Assembly (NCBI RefSeq): GCF_900638025.1
Contig: NZ_LR134481.1
Location: 806,001 to 870,000 of the forward strand
Direction of reading: 5' to 3'
Source: Haemophilus parainfluenzae
Lineage (GTDB): Bacteria; Pseudomonadota; Gammaproteobacteria; Enterobacterales; Pasteurellaceae
Length of the DNA stretch: 64,000 bases
Below the pieces are notes generated by a model. It did no database searches and was not told where the DNA came from. It was given only the letters and a program-made list of their open reading frames with translations. Shown in pieces: positions 16,960-28,264 of the stretch (positions within the stretch are counted from its first letter, which is position 1; each line of letters starts with the position of its first letter). A program made the position numbers and the translations under genes.

Positions 16960-18024
16960 TTAGAAGTATACACGCATACCTACACCGATAGCTTTGTCGT
17001 TAATCTTCGCTGAGTAAGTATAACCACCATTTGTATTGGCAGTGTATTTTTTAACAGTTGCGTATTTACCTTCTAAGAATACAACAACTTGTTTATGAAG
17101 CTTATAGTCAGCACCGAGTAAGAAGCCGTGAGTTTTTGCTTTATTGCTATCTTCAACTTTTACATGCTCGTATAAGTAGTTACCATATACTTTAGATGTT
17201 GGAAGTACTTGATATTCAAAGCCAGGCGACACGTAGAATTTATTTAATTTAGCGTTATCATTTTTATCATGAGCATAACCAAAGTCACCGATTAATTTGA
17301 AATCATTAATGGTATAACCTAAGGATGCTAAGAAACCATCCAAACGGTGAGAATGTGCTGCGTTAGTTTCAAAGTTGGTATGACCATAAGCTAAACGAGC
17401 ATCAAGAGCACCAGCTTCGTATAATGCACCTACTGCAAATGCATTTTTTAGACCAACTTTAAGCTCTCTACCTTTATCATTATGGCGTTGACCAAAATTA
17501 TAGTTAGCACTTAATTGTAAACCTTCAATAGCTTTATAGTCATAACGAATGACGCCAGTGCCTGAAGTAGGAATATAAGCACCTTTTGGAATTAATCCAT
17601 ATTCGTAGTCATTTGTTTGGTTTAAATCATCTGCAATAGTCACTTGACGACCAAATGTGATATCACCAGTTGCTTTGCTACCTAAACCGACGTAAGCACG
17701 TTTAGCATAAAGACCACCAAATTCATCGCGAGAATCTGTATCATCAAAACGGAATTCTAAACGACCTAACGCATAGAAATCATTATCTAGGTTATGTTTT
17801 ACTTTCACACCAAAACGAGATCCTGCGTTACGTAAAGCAGAGTTTGCGGTTCTAGTTGATTCACCCGTTTGTTGATTCGTTTCTTTCGCTTTTGCTTTTT
17901 CTAAAATTAAACGAAGAGAACCACTTAACTCAACTTTAGTACCTTCGTTATCATAAACTATTGTTGCATTTGCTGCTGAAGCGGCAACAGCGGAAACGAT
18001 TAATGCTGCTAGTGTCTTTTTCAT
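16960..18024 (-). CDS. ompP2: OmpP2-type trimeric porin
   Basis: A 354-residue outer-membrane protein. The signal peptide MKKTLAALIVSAVAASAANA is nearly the one I recall for H. influenzae P2. Mature sequence begins TIVYDNEGTKVELSGSLRL, then GSRFGVKVKHNLDNDFYALGRLEFRF and RAYVGLGSKATGDITFGRQ, a Gram-negative porin pattern of alternating strands. The C-terminus ends in aromatic YF, the outer-membrane assembly signal. It probably forms the general diffusion porin. AAGGA lies 9 nt before the ATG. Surface loops would differ between strains. Confidence 0.9.
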   Translation of the reverse strand: MKKTLAALIVSAVAASAANATIVYDNEGTKVELSGSLRLILEKAKAKETNQQTGESTRTANSALRNAGSRFGVKVKHNLDNDFYALGRLEFRFDDTDSRDEFGGLYAKRAYVGLGSKATGDITFGRQVTIADDLNQTNDYEYGLIPKGAYIPTSGTGVIRYDYKAIEGLQLSANYNFGQRHNDKGRELKVGLKNAFAVGALYEAGALDARLAYGHTNFETNAAHSHRLDGFLASLGYTINDFKLIGDFGYAHDKNDNAKLNKFYVSPGFEYQVLPTSKVYGNYLYEHVKVEDSNKAKTHGFLLGADYKLHKQVVVFLEGKYATVKKYTANTNGGYTYSAKINDKAIGVGMRVYF

Positions 18025-18324
18025 AATTGTTATTCCTTTGGGTTATGCTCTACGATTTTTGATTGAAGCAATTTTTCATAAAAAGTTCAATCTCCGAAAT
18101 AGACGCCACAAATATTACAAAATAAATCTACACTGTCAATGGGCTCATGACATCAATTTTCTAAAATCAGATCAAGATCACATTTTTCAAACAATAAAGT
18201 TTGCTTTTTAAGCAATCCCAAATTGACTTACTGACATTTTAAATATTTGGCCAGATCGATTCCTTGTTTTATTTATTCTTTATAATCGCCTAAGTGTCGA
18301 AGAAATAATGGGTATTTGATAGCG
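18025..18324. other. Intergenic region between ompP2 and epmA
   Basis: This AT-rich 300-bp gap contains the ompP2 upstream region and the end of epmA. I see no ORF, RNA gene or strong hairpin in it. Confidence 0.5.
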
Positions 18325-19308
18325 TTAAGCACACTCCACTGAAAATGAAATCACCTCTTTAATACTTTTAGCACCTAATGCAATCATAATTAAACGATCG
18401 ACACCTAAAGCCACGCCTGATGTATTGGGAATCCCTGCTTGTAATGCCGCCAGGAAGCGATGATCGATTTCACGTTGTGGTAAGCCTGCTTTTTCGCGTA
18501 GGCGGTTATCTTGCTCAAAGCGGTGTTGTTGTTCACGGGCATCAGTTAACTCGTGAAAACCATTTGCTAATTCTAATCCTTTATAATAAAACTCAAAGCG
18601 TTCTGCCACACGACTATCTTCTGGACTAAGTTGTGCAAGTGCAGCTTGTGAAGAGGGAAAATGATATACAGCAACAGGTGCTTCTTGCCCGATATTAGGT
18701 TCTACCACTTCGCTGAATAAAAATTGTAATAATGTGTCCCTGTCTTCATTTTCATCTGCCATGAAATGGTGTTTACGAGCCGCTTCAACTAATTCTTGAC
18801 GAGTTGCAGAAAGTGGGTCTAATCCTACATATTCTTGAAATACGAACTGATAACTTAAGGTTTCTGCGGGTTTACAATCAAGAATTTGTTGTAATAAATC
18901 ATCCACTTCATTCATCAGACGATACATATCAAAGTACGGTCTATACCATTCAAGCATGGTAAATTCTGGATTATGCCGATTGCCAGCCTCCTCATTACGG
19001 AATACTTTACCAATTTGAAAAATTGGCCCACTGCCAGCAGCCAGTAAACGTTTCATGTGATATTCCGGACTAGTGGAAAGCCAGAGTGTTTTTGATAATT
19101 CGCCAAAAGGTGCAATAAATTCGGTACTAAAGGTGGAAAGATGGAGATCGGTTACGCCAAATTCGCTTAAAACAGGTGTTTCTACCTCTAATAATCCACG
19201 ATCAGTAAAGAATTCGCGAATATCAGCAATAATTTTTGCACGAGCCAGTAAATTTTTTATTGGAGCAGAAGGTTGCCATAGTGTTTGTTCATCGCTAAGT
19301 GCGGTCAT
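18325..19308 (-). CDS. epmA: EF-P (R)-beta-lysine ligase EpmA (PoxA/GenX)
   Basis: A 327-residue class II lysyl-tRNA-synthetase paralogue that attaches beta-lysine to elongation factor P instead of tRNA. It lacks the anticodon-binding domain. Class II motifs are visible: [13 protein letters not shown] (motif 1), [20 protein letters not shown] (motif 2) and [11 protein letters not shown] (motif 3). The start ATG 19308 has GGAG upstream and matches the length of E. coli EpmA (325). The codons ATGACCGCACTT place an uptake sequence exactly on the start. It is divergent from frdABCD, as in enterobacteria. Confidence 0.94.
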   Translation of the reverse strand: MTALSDEQTLWQPSAPIKNLLARAKIIADIREFFTDRGLLEVETPVLSEFGVTDLHLSTFSTEFIAPFGELSKTLWLSTSPEYHMKRLLAAGSGPIFQIGKVFRNEEAGNRHNPEFTMLEWYRPYFDMYRLMNEVDDLLQQILDCKPAETLSYQFVFQEYVGLDPLSATRQELVEAARKHHFMADENEDRDTLLQFLFSEVVEPNIGQEAPVAVYHFPSSQAALAQLSPEDSRVAERFEFYYKGLELANGFHELTDAREQQHRFEQDNRLREKAGLPQREIDHRFLAALQAGIPNTSGVALGVDRLIMIALGAKSIKEVISFSVECA

Positions 19309-19440
19309 TTTTTTCTCCATTTTGGGCACTAAGAGGAATGAGATTATTGTAAACAAGAGCGATTTTTAACTCAATAATCCAATTGAAGGGTTTATAAACG
19401 AAAACAGTTATCATCCCAAAATATATAAAAACTAACTTTT

Positions 19441-19454
19441 TTGAGTTAGATCAC
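19441..19454 (+). promoter_or_regulatory. FNR-like site upstream of frdABCD
   Basis: TTGAGTTAGATCAC matches the FNR consensus TTGATNNNNATCAA in 8 of 10 defined positions. It lies about 140 bp upstream of frdA, which fits anaerobic induction of fumarate reductase. Confidence 0.6.
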
Positions 19455-19586
19455 ACTTTTAGTATTTTATCCGTTTATTCAGGAAAAAAGGTTACTAATT
19501 TGTAAACAAAAATGGCAGAATGGTAGCATGTTCCCTATTGCTTTTATTAGGGCGTTTCATTTTTTTACTTTTAATTGGAGGATATC

Positions 19587-21386
19587 GTGCAAACGGTTAA
19601 TGTCGATATTGCTATTGTTGGTGCCGGTGGCGGCGGTTTACGTGCAGCAATTGCAGCAGCAGAAGCAAACCCTAACTTAAAGATCGCATTAGTTTCTAAG
19701 GTTTATCCTATGCGTAGCCATACGGTTGCAGCAGAAGGTGGTGCGGCCGCAGTAATTAAAGAGGAAGATTCCTACGATAAACACTTCCACGATACCGTTG
19801 CTGGTGGTGACTGGTTATGTGAACAAGATGTGGTGGAATACTTCGTTGAACATTCTCCAGTGGAAATGACTCAACTTGAACGTTGGGGTTGCCCTTGGAG
19901 CCGTAAAGCAGATGGCGATGTGAACGTGCGTCGTTTCGGTGGGATGAAAATCGAACGTACTTGGTTTGCGGCAGATAAAACGGGTTTCCACTTATTACAC
20001 ACACTTTTCCAAACATCTACTCAATATCCACAAATTCAACGCTTTGACGAGCACTTCGTTTTAGACATCTTAGTTGATGATGGCCACGCTCGCGGTATGG
20101 TGGCGATGAATATGATGGAAGGTACACTTATTCAAATCAACGCAAATGCGGTTGTGATTGCAACTGGTGGTGGTTGTCGTGCATTTAAATTCAACACCAA
20201 CGGCGGTATCGTAACTGGTGATGGTTTATCAATGGCATATCGTCATGGTGTTCCTCTTCGTGATATGGAATTTGTGCAATATCATCCAACCGGCTTACCA
20301 AACACCGGTATCTTAATGACTGAAGGTTGTCGTGGTGAAGGCGGTATCTTAGTGAATAAAAACGGCTACCGTTATTTACAAGATTATGGTCTAGGCCCTG
20401 AAACCCCAATCGGTAAACCTGAAAACAAATATATGGAACTTGGTCCACGTGATAAAGTTTCACAAGCGTTCTGGCAAGAATGGAAAAAAGGCAACACCTT
20501 AAAAACGGCAAAAGGTGTTGATGTGGTTCATCTTGACTTACGTCACTTAGGTGAAAAATATTTACATGAACGTCTTCCATTCATTTGTGAATTAGCCAGT
20601 GCTTATGAAGGTGTAAACCCAGTTAATGAACCAATCCCTGTACGTCCTGTTGTTCACTACACCATGGGTGGTATTGAAGTGGATTACAACAGCGAAACTC
20701 GCATTAAAGGTTTATTTGCTGTGGGTGAATGTGCGTCTTCTGGTTTACATGGCGCAAACCGTTTAGGTTCTAATTCGCTTGCAGAATTAGTGGTTTTAGG
20801 CCGTGTTGCAGGTGAATATGCCGCACAACGTGCAGCAGAAGCACAACCTGCAAACCGTGCAGCAGTTGATGCGCAAGCGCAAGATGTTGTAGCTCGCCTT
20901 GAAGCACTTTATAACCAAGAAGGTAACGAATCTTGGTCTGAAATCCGTGACGAAATGGGTACCGTAATGGAAGAAGGTTGTGGTATCTACCGTGACCAAG
21001 AAAGCATGCAAAAAGCAGTAGATAAAATTGCTGAGCTTAAAGAACGTTATAAACGTATTCGTGTTGCAGACCGTTCAAGCGTATTCAATACCGATGTGCT
21101 TTACACCGTAGAATTAGGTTACATCCTTGATGTAGCTCAATCTATTGCAAACTCTGCAATTGAACGTAAAGAGTCTCGTGGTGCACACCAACGCTTAGAC
21201 TACACTGAACGTGATGATGTGAATTATTTACAACACACCCTTGCTTACTACAATGGCGATGATGCACCGCGTATTGAATACAGCCCGGTGAAAATCACTA
21301 AATCTCAACCAGCAAAACGTGTTTATGGTGCTGAAGCAGAAGCGGCAGAAGCGGCTGCGAAAGCTAAGGAGCAAGCAAATGGCTAA
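19587..21386 (+). CDS. frdA: Fumarate reductase flavoprotein subunit FrdA
   Basis: A 599-residue catalytic subunit with covalent FAD that reduces fumarate to succinate in anaerobic respiration. N-terminal FAD motif [19 protein letters not shown], flavinylation site [11 protein letters not shown] with the conserved His, active-site [23 protein letters not shown] and [11 protein letters not shown] are present. The start is GTG 19587 (homologues begin MQTVNVD) with GGAGG 5 nt upstream. Its end overlaps frdB by 8 bp. It is the first gene of frdABCD, with an FNR-like site upstream. Confidence 0.97.
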   Translation: MQTVNVDIAIVGAGGGGLRAAIAAAEANPNLKIALVSKVYPMRSHTVAAEGGAAAVIKEEDSYDKHFHDTVAGGDWLCEQDVVEYFVEHSPVEMTQLERWGCPWSRKADGDVNVRRFGGMKIERTWFAADKTGFHLLHTLFQTSTQYPQIQRFDEHFVLDILVDDGHARGMVAMNMMEGTLIQINANAVVIATGGGCRAFKFNTNGGIVTGDGLSMAYRHGVPLRDMEFVQYHPTGLPNTGILMTEGCRGEGGILVNKNGYRYLQDYGLGPETPIGKPENKYMELGPRDKVSQAFWQEWKKGNTLKTAKGVDVVHLDLRHLGEKYLHERLPFICELASAYEGVNPVNEPIPVRPVVHYTMGGIEVDYNSETRIKGLFAVGECASSGLHGANRLGSNSLAELVVLGRVAGEYAAQRAAEAQPANRAAVDAQAQDVVARLEALYNQEGNESWSEIRDEMGTVMEEGCGIYRDQESMQKAVDKIAELKERYKRIRVADRSSVFNTDVLYTVELGYILDVAQSIANSAIERKESRGAHQRLDYTERDDVNYLQHTLAYYNGDDAPRIEYSPVKITKSQPAKRVYGAEAEAAEAAAKAKEQANG

Positions 21387-22149
21387 TTCACCGGTAATGA
21401 CTGTAGAAGTATTACGCTACAACCCAGAAAACGATCAAGAGCCACATTTAAGCTCTTATCAAGTACCTTATGATAATCAAACCTCTCTTTTAGATGCGTT
21501 AGGTTACATTAAAGATAAACTTGAACCGTCTCTTTCTTATCGTTGGTCTTGCCGTATGGCAATCTGCGGTTCTTGTGGGATGATGGTCAATAACAAACCA
21601 AAATTGGCTTGTAAAACGTTCTTACGTGATTACAGTGGCCACATGCGTATTGAACCATTAGCAAACTTCCCTATTGAACGCGACTTAGTGGTTGATTTAA
21701 GCCACTTTATCGAAAGCTTAGAGGCAATTAAACCTTATATTATTGGTAACGAAGCACCAGCATTAGATGGTAAACCACATCCATCGAAAGAATTGCAAGT
21801 AAGCCGTACTAAACAAACTCCGGCACAGCTTGAAAAATATCGTCAATTCTCAATGTGTATTAACTGTGGTTTATGCTATGCGGCTTGTCCGCAATTTGGT
21901 TTAAATCCTGAATTCTTAGGCCCAGCAGCAATTACGATGGCACACCGTTACAACCTTGATAACCGTGACCATGGTAAAGCTCAACGTATGCCATTATTAA
22001 ATGGTAAAAACGGTGTTTGGAGCTGTACTTTCGTGGGTTATTGTTCTGAAGTGTGTCCAAAACACGTGGATCCAGCTTCTGCAATCAACCAAGGCAAAGT
22101 GGAAAGTGCCAAAGATTATGTTATCTCAATGCTAAAACCAAAAGGCTAA
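21379..22149 (+). CDS. frdB: Fumarate reductase iron-sulfur subunit FrdB
   Basis: A 256-residue subunit that relays electrons from menaquinol at FrdCD to FrdA. The [2Fe-2S] site [22 protein letters not shown] lies in the N-terminal half. The C-terminal half has [12 protein letters not shown] for the [4Fe-4S] cluster and the further cysteines around [17 protein letters not shown] for the [3Fe-4S] cluster. ATG 21379 sits inside the end of frdA (8-bp overlap), so the subunits are coupled. It has the normal length. Confidence 0.97.
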   Translation: MANSPVMTVEVLRYNPENDQEPHLSSYQVPYDNQTSLLDALGYIKDKLEPSLSYRWSCRMAICGSCGMMVNNKPKLACKTFLRDYSGHMRIEPLANFPIERDLVVDLSHFIESLEAIKPYIIGNEAPALDGKPHPSKELQVSRTKQTPAQLEKYRQFSMCINCGLCYAACPQFGLNPEFLGPAAITMAHRYNLDNRDHGKAQRMPLLNGKNGVWSCTFVGYCSEVCPKHVDPASAINQGKVESAKDYVISMLKPKG

Positions 22150-22159
22150 GGGGAAGAAT

Positions 22160-22570
22160 ATGTCAGTAACAGTAAGTAAACGTAAAAAATATGTTCGCCC
22201 AATGACGGCTACTTGGTGGCAAAAATTGGATTTCTACAAAGCGTATATGGTGCGTGAAGCAACCTCTATCTTTGCTGTATGGTTCTGTATCGTATTGCTT
22301 TATGGCGTACTTTGCCTTGCAAGCAATCCTGTTCCAGGTCTAGGCATTATTGATTTCATCGGCTTCTTAAGAAATCCAATTGTGGTGTTCTTAAATATCA
22401 TCACATTAATTGCGACTTTATATCACACAGCAACTTATTTCGTGATGACACCAAAAGTGATGAACATCATTGTTAAAAATGAGCGTTTACCACATCACGT
22501 GTTAAGAAATGCACTTTGGGCAGTTACAGCTGTGATTAGTGTTATCGCATTAATTTTAGTTTATATGTAG
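22160..22570 (+). CDS. frdC: Fumarate reductase membrane anchor FrdC
   Basis: A 136-residue protein with three transmembrane helices that anchors FrdAB and forms part of the quinone sites. [35 protein letters not shown] is the family N-terminus (read in parts: residues 8-42). It begins 10 bp after frdB with GGGGAAG upstream, inside the frdABCD operon. Confidence 0.95.
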   Translation: MSVTVSKRKKYVRPMTATWWQKLDFYKAYMVREATSIFAVWFCIVLLYGVLCLASNPVPGLGIIDFIGFLRNPIVVFLNIITLIATLYHTATYFVMTPKVMNIIVKNERLPHHVLRNALWAVTAVISVIALILVYM

Positions 22571-22581
22571 GGAGAGAAAAA

Positions 22582-22926
22582 ATGGTCGAACAAAATCCAA
22601 AACGCTCTGGTGAACCACCAGTATGGTTGATGTTTGGTGCTGGCGGGACTGTCAGTGCGATTTTCTTCCCTGTGGTAATCTTAATCCTTGGTTTATTGTT
22701 ACCATTCGGATTAATTGATCCACATAACTTAATTACATTCGCTTATTCTTGGATCGGAAAATTAGTTATCTTAGTTTTAACAATTTTCCCTATGTGGTGT
22801 GGTTTACACCGTATCCATCATGCGATGCACGATCTTAAAATCCACGTGCCAGCAGGCGGATTTATCTTTTACGGTTTGGCAATGATTTACACAATTTGGG
22901 TGTTATTTGCTGTATTAGGTTTGTAA
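22582..22926 (+). CDS. frdD: Fumarate reductase membrane anchor FrdD
   Basis: A 114-residue second anchor with three hydrophobic helices. The conserved N-terminus [16 protein letters not shown] and [13 protein letters not shown], near the haem-less quinone site, are seen. It is the last gene of frdABCD; a USS-pair terminator follows 26 bp after the stop. Confidence 0.95.
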   Translation: MVEQNPKRSGEPPVWLMFGAGGTVSAIFFPVVILILGLLLPFGLIDPHNLITFAYSWIGKLVILVLTIFPMWCGLHRIHHAMHDLKIHVPAGGFIFYGLAMIYTIWVLFAVLGL

Positions 22927-22951
22927 TTTAAAACAACACTAAATGGATAAA

Positions 22952-22988
22952 TAAAAGTGCGGTCAAAAAAATGATCGCACTTTTTTTA
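22952..22988 (+). terminator. frdABCD terminator (USS-derived hairpin)
   Basis: AAAAGTGCGGTCA and TGATCGCACTTTTTTT pair with one G-T/C mismatch zone, followed by a T-run. The left arm is a perfect USS; the right arm is a one-base variant. Confidence 0.8.
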
Positions 22989-23032
22989 TTCTTTAAGCAT
23001 AACTAAAATATTTTCTTAATCCAGAAAAACAA

Positions 23033-23057
23033 AAAACCCGACATTACGTCGGGTTTT
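23033..23057 (-). terminator. Terminator of the rpsF-priB-rpsR-rplI operon
   Basis: AAAACCCGAC and GTCGGGTTTT form a strong stem with a 5-nt loop, 23 bp after the rplI stop on the minus strand. Confidence 0.88.
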
Positions 23058-23079
23058 CTTTTATCAAAAACTTTGATAA

Positions 23080-23529
23080 TTATTCTGCAACAACGATAAC
23101 ATCTAATGTTGCAAATACTTCACCGTGAAGTTGGAAACGAACATCGTGATCACCAAGAGTACGGATTGGACCATTTGGTAAACGAACTTCGCTTTTCGCA
23201 ATTTCAACACCAGCTGCAGTTACGGCTTCTGCTACATCACGAGTAGTGATTGCGCCGAATAAACGACCTTCATCACCTGCTTTAGATGCGATGGTAACAG
23301 AACCTAATGCAGTCACTTGTGCTGCACGAGCTTGAGCTGCTGCTAAACTTGCTGCTGCCGCTGCTTCTAACTCTGCACGACGTGCTTCAAAGTGTTCAAT
23401 GTTAGCTTTAGTTGCCATAACTGCTTTACCTTGTGGGATTAAGAAGTTACGAGCGAAACCAGATTTAACATTAACTTGATCACCTACGTTACCTAGGTGA
23501 ACGATTTTATCTAAAAGAATTACTTGCAT
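23080..23529 (-). CDS. rplI: 50S ribosomal protein L9
   Basis: A 149-residue L9, the two-domain protein with a long connecting helix on the large subunit near the L1 stalk. N-terminal signature [28 protein letters not shown] is intact (residues 3-30). The central Ala/Glu-rich helix and the C-terminal [19 protein letters not shown] follow. It is the last gene of the rpsF-priB-rpsR-rplI operon. Confidence 0.97.
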   Translation of the reverse strand: MQVILLDKIVHLGNVGDQVNVKSGFARNFLIPQGKAVMATKANIEHFEARRAELEAAAAASLAAAQARAAQVTALGSVTIASKAGDEGRLFGAITTRDVAEAVTAAGVEIAKSEVRLPNGPIRTLGDHDVRFQLHGEVFATLDVIVVAE

Positions 23530-23543
23530 TTCCTAACTCCTTC

Positions 23544-24098
<555 letters not shown>

Positions 24099-24112
<14 letters not shown>

Positions 24113-24476
24113 CCTCAAAATCGTTGTTTTCAACTTCAGCTAAAGGTTTACGTTCTTCTTTAGCCGCTTTCATTGGGGACGCTTCGGTTACGGCGTGCTT
24201 AGTATGGATAACAAGACTGCGTAATACAGCATCGTTATAACGGAAAGTCGTTTCTAGCTCGTCGATGACTTGTTGAGGCGCTTCTACATTCATAAGCACG
24301 TAGTGTGCTTTGTGTAATTTGTTAATTGGGTACGCTAATTGACGACGACCCCAATCTTCTAGGCGATGAACTTGACCACCAGCTTCTTTAACAGAACCTG
24401 TGTAACGTTCGATCATACCTGGTACTTGCTCGCTTTGGTCCGGATGAACCATAAACACGATTTCGTAGTGACGCAT
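24099..24476 (-). CDS. rpsF: 30S ribosomal protein S6
   Basis: A 125-residue S6, partner of S18. [46 protein letters not shown] and [12 protein letters not shown] are family signatures. The C-terminal acidic tail is typical and is the region glutamylated in enterobacteria. It is the first gene of the operon. Confidence 0.97.
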
Positions 24477-24623
24477 TACTGCTCCTTACGGGTTAATCAG
24501 CCTTTGACGTAGACTAGCCACCAATCTGCAAAGGCAAGGAACGAAAAAATGAACGTGGCTAAGGATGCCGATTATACAGTTTTTTTTCTAGACTTCAAAT
24601 CATTTGCATGCTTTTCAAACAAA

Positions 24624-24650
24624 AAAACCGATATTAACAACATCGGTTTT
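24624..24650 (-). terminator. infA terminator
   Basis: AAAACCGATG..ATCGGTTTTTTT on the minus strand, 17 bp after the infA stop. Confidence 0.85.
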
Positions 24651-24666
24651 CTTTTTTATTTCTAAA

Positions 24667-25230
<564 letters not shown>

Positions 25231-25908
25231 ATGGCTATACCTAAAATAATTGTAATTAGTTTAAAACATTCAAAAAGAAGAGAAAATATTGCTAAACGCC
25301 TTTCCGGTTTGGGGTTGGACTTCAGTTTTTTTGATGCAACAGATGGGAAAAAACTATCCGCTTCTGTATTAGAATCTGTCGATTATGATTTCTATCCAAA
25401 ACACTACTTATCACCTAAGCCATTAACACTCGGCGAAATTGGTTGCGCAATGAGCCATATTAATGTTTATGAATATATTATAGAAAACAATATTGAAAGT
25501 GCTATTGTTCTTGAAGATGATGCTATAGTTTCACATTATTTTGAGGAAATTGTTCAGGATGCGTTAAATAAAGTTGGAAAAAAATATGATTTGATCTTTT
25601 TAGATCATGGTAAAGCCAAATCATATCTTTGTAAGAAAAAACTTTATGAAGGCTATCGACTTGTACATTATAAGTCTCCTTCGAAAAATTCTAAGCGGTT
25701 TATTACCTGTACTGCCGCATATTTAATTACACAATTGGGCGCTTCAAAATTGCTTAACTATGCTTATCCTGTACGAATGCCTTCAGACTACTTAACAGGA
25801 CTTATTCAAAAAAACAAAATGAATGCCTATGGAATCGAACCACCTTGTGTATTCAGAGGTTTGAGTATTGATTCTGAAATAAATCAAGTTGAAGAGAGAT
25901 ATGAATAA
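25231..25908 (+). CDS. Glycosyltransferase family 25 (Lic2A/LgtB-like), lipooligosaccharide synthesis
   Basis: The protein has 225 residues and the GT25 pattern: IPKIIVISLKHSKRRENIAKRL at the N-terminus (residues 3-24), LTLGEIGCAMSHINVYEYI, and the metal-binding acidic motif AIVLEDDAIVS. It probably adds a hexose to the lipooligosaccharide outer core on the cytoplasmic face of the inner membrane. The locus (infA on one side, rsmA on the other) is where H. influenzae has lic2A, but the CAAT repeats of lic2A are missing. It overlaps the next glycosyltransferase by 8 bp. The gene is clearly more AT-rich than its neighbours. Donor and linkage are unknown. Confidence 0.85.
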   Translation: MAIPKIIVISLKHSKRRENIAKRLSGLGLDFSFFDATDGKKLSASVLESVDYDFYPKHYLSPKPLTLGEIGCAMSHINVYEYIIENNIESAIVLEDDAIVSHYFEEIVQDALNKVGKKYDLIFLDHGKAKSYLCKKKLYEGYRLVHYKSPSKNSKRFITCTAAYLITQLGASKLLNYAYPVRMPSDYLTGLIQKNKMNAYGIEPPCVFRGLSIDSEINQVEERYE

Positions 25909-26932
25909 GTTAAAAGCCCTAAGATTAAAAATAGGGAAATGGATACTCGATAAATCATCGAGAGTAAATAATCCCCAAAGTTTAGAACATCCTAAGAGTT
26001 TCTTATTTTTGCGACAAGATGGGAAAATTGGCGACTATATCGTGAGCTCTTTTGTTTTTCGAGAGATAAAGAAATTTAATCCATTGATAAAAATTGGTGT
26101 TATCTGTACGAAAAAAAACGCTTATCTATTTCAAAAAAATAAAAATATTGATGAAATTTATACTGTAAAAAAAAGAAATATTTTAGACTATATCAAAAAG
26201 GGGCTATTAATTAGAAAAGAAAGATATGATGTTGTCATTGACCCAACCCTCATCATTAGAAATCGAGACTTGTTGCTCTTGAGGATAATCAATGCTCATA
26301 ATTATATTGGCTATCAAAAAGAAGATTATAATATTTTTAACGTAAATATTACTAAAGATAGCCATTTTTCAGAAATTTACAAAGAAGCTTTAGCTAAATC
26401 AAACATTAATTTAAGTGATGATAGCTATGATATTCCGCAAGATGACTTAATTAAAGAAGAAATTCTCCAGTTTATTACGGATAATAAGTTAAATAATTTT
26501 ATTGCCATTAACTTTTATGGAAATGGGAAAAATAGAAAGTTTGATGATGCTCACATTATAGATTATTTAACATATATTAAAGACTTTTATAAGCATCAGT
26601 TAGTCTTGCTTGCAACGCCGGATACTCATGAACATTTAAGTCGTATCGCTAATCAATTTAATGATGTGTTTGTTTATTCAAGTCATCATATAATGATCTA
26701 TCATACTATTGAATTAATTAGAAATTGCACACAGCTTATTTCGGTTGATACATCCACCGTTCATATTGCTTCAGGGTTAAATAAAGCGATGATTTGTATT
26801 TATTCGCGAGACAAAGACAATTTTATACATTGGCATCCCAACTCCAAGAATGTGTGCCATATTCTGCATTACAACGATAATGTGAATGAGCTCTCCCCGA
26901 GAGAAATAAAACCAGAGTGGTTAGATATTTAA
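25901..26932 (+). CDS. Glycosyltransferase family 9 (heptosyltransferase-like)
   Basis: A 343-residue GT9 protein. The N-terminal FLFLRQDGKIGDYIVSSFVF corresponds to the heptosyltransferase D-x-IGD motif. RYDVVIDPTLI and the C-terminal CTQLISVDTSTVHIASGL, which binds the ADP-heptose donor in this family, are present. It is therefore likely to add heptose or a related sugar to lipooligosaccharide. ATG 25901 overlaps the GT25 stop, and GAAGAGAG upstream serves as the binding site, so the two genes are coupled. The Lys- and Ile-rich AT-biased codons suggest transfer. Confidence 0.83.
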   Translation: MNKLKALRLKIGKWILDKSSRVNNPQSLEHPKSFLFLRQDGKIGDYIVSSFVFREIKKFNPLIKIGVICTKKNAYLFQKNKNIDEIYTVKKRNILDYIKKGLLIRKERYDVVIDPTLIIRNRDLLLLRIINAHNYIGYQKEDYNIFNVNITKDSHFSEIYKEALAKSNINLSDDSYDIPQDDLIKEEILQFITDNKLNNFIAINFYGNGKNRKFDDAHIIDYLTYIKDFYKHQLVLLATPDTHEHLSRIANQFNDVFVYSSHHIMIYHTIELIRNCTQLISVDTSTVHIASGLNKAMICIYSRDKDNFIHWHPNSKNVCHILHYNDNVNELSPREIKPEWLDI

Positions 26933-26974
26933 AGATATAAAACCACAAGCTTTATTATTTATTAGACTATCTTT

Positions 26975-27838
26975 ATGAACACAAAGAAACATTTAGGCCA
27001 TACAGCCCGCAAACGCTTTGGTCAAAACTTTTTACATGATACTTCTGTGATTCAAGGTATCGTGGCGGCGATTTACCCACAACCCAATCAATTCTTAGTG
27101 GAAATTGGTCCGGGGCTTGGCGCCTTAACAGAACCGGTTGGTGAACTTGTCGAGCATCTGACTGTGGTAGAGCTTGACCGAGACCTTGCAGAACGTTTAC
27201 GTCATCATCCATTTTTACATCAAAAGCTCACCGTGATTGAAACGGATGCCATGCAATTTGATTTTGGTGAGCTTTATACAAAAGAAAATTTGGCAGAAAA
27301 AGGTCAGAAATTACGTGTATTTGGTAACTTGCCTTACAATATTTCCACCCCATTGATGTTCCACTTGTTTAAGTATCATGATGTGATTCAAGACATGCAC
27401 TTCATGTTACAAAAAGAAGTGGTAAAACGCTTATGCGCAGGACCAAATAGCAAAGCTTACGGCCGTTTAACCATTATGGCGCAATATTTCTGCCAAGTGA
27501 TGCCTGTACTTGAAGTGCCACCTTCTGCATTTAAACCTGCACCGAAAGTAGATTCAGCTGTTGTGCGTTTAATTCCACATAAAGAATTGCCGCACCCTGT
27601 AAAAGATTTATATTGGCTGAACCGTGTTTGCTCCCAAGCGTTTAATCAACGTCGTAAAACATTGCGTAATGCACTCTCAACGTTATTTTCACCTGAAAAT
27701 CTGACCGCACTTGACATTGATTTAAATGCACGTGCAGAAAATTTGGCTATCGTAGATTATGCACGTTTAGCAAACTGGTTAGCGGATAATCCTCCTGCTG
27801 ATATTAATAAAGATGAAATTTTAGATTCAGAAGAATAA
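26975..27838 (+). CDS. rsmA: 16S rRNA dimethyladenosine transferase RsmA (KsgA)
   Basis: A 287-residue SAM enzyme that dimethylates two adjacent adenosines near the 3' end of 16S rRNA. N-terminal [17 protein letters not shown]-binding [13 protein letters not shown] and the catalytic NLPYNIS motif ([15 protein letters not shown]) are intact. C-terminal [14 protein letters not shown] binds rRNA. In enterobacteria it is followed by apaGH; here apaH follows directly but is now separated by an IS element. Confidence 0.97.
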   Translation: MNTKKHLGHTARKRFGQNFLHDTSVIQGIVAAIYPQPNQFLVEIGPGLGALTEPVGELVEHLTVVELDRDLAERLRHHPFLHQKLTVIETDAMQFDFGELYTKENLAEKGQKLRVFGNLPYNISTPLMFHLFKYHDVIQDMHFMLQKEVVKRLCAGPNSKAYGRLTIMAQYFCQVMPVLEVPPSAFKPAPKVDSAVVRLIPHKELPHPVKDLYWLNRVCSQAFNQRRKTLRNALSTLFSPENLTALDIDLNARAENLAIVDYARLANWLADNPPADINKDEILDSEE

Positions 27839-27910
27839 AAAGAGCGGTCAAAATGATCTGCACCCCAAAAGTTGGACTCAACAAACCAACAATTGAGGTG
27901 CAGATTTTTT

Positions 27911-28264
27911 ATGGGTAAACACTACACAATCGAATTTAAATTACAGGTTCTTCAACCTATTTTGAATGGGAAAATGAGTATTAGAGAAACTGCGCGTTTT
28001 TACAATATTCCTTCCAACTCCCTAGTCGGGACATGGTTGAAACGATTTGAAAAAAGTGGCATAAAAGGACTTATTCCCCGTAAACCATCAGGACGACCGC
28101 CGATGAAACCCAAATATGCAAAAATGCCACCGCCACCCAAAACTGAAGAAGACCGTTTACGCCTGAGAATTTTACAGCTTGAAGCGGAGGTAGCCTACCT
28201 AAAGGAGTTGAGAAGGCTCAGACTTCAGGACGAAGCCGAGCAACGGAAATTATCCAAAGGTTAA
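27911..28264 (+). CDS. IS3-family transposase OrfA (helix-turn-helix)
   Basis: A 117-residue protein. Residues 1-55 form a helix-turn-helix (YTIEFKLQVLQPILNGKMSI, then NIPSNSLVGTWLKRFEKSG) that recognises the IS ends. The Pro/Lys-rich linker and a leucine-zipper-like region (LRILQLEAEVAYLKELRRL) follow, used for multimerisation. ATG 27911 is chosen as the start of the conserved MGKHYTIEFK; an upstream start is in frame but lies inside the terminal repeat. The frame continues into orfB only by -1 frameshift. Confidence 0.88.
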   Translation: MGKHYTIEFKLQVLQPILNGKMSIRETARFYNIPSNSLVGTWLKRFEKSGIKGLIPRKPSGRPPMKPKYAKMPPPPKTEEDRLRLRILQLEAEVAYLKELRRLRLQDEAEQRKLSKG

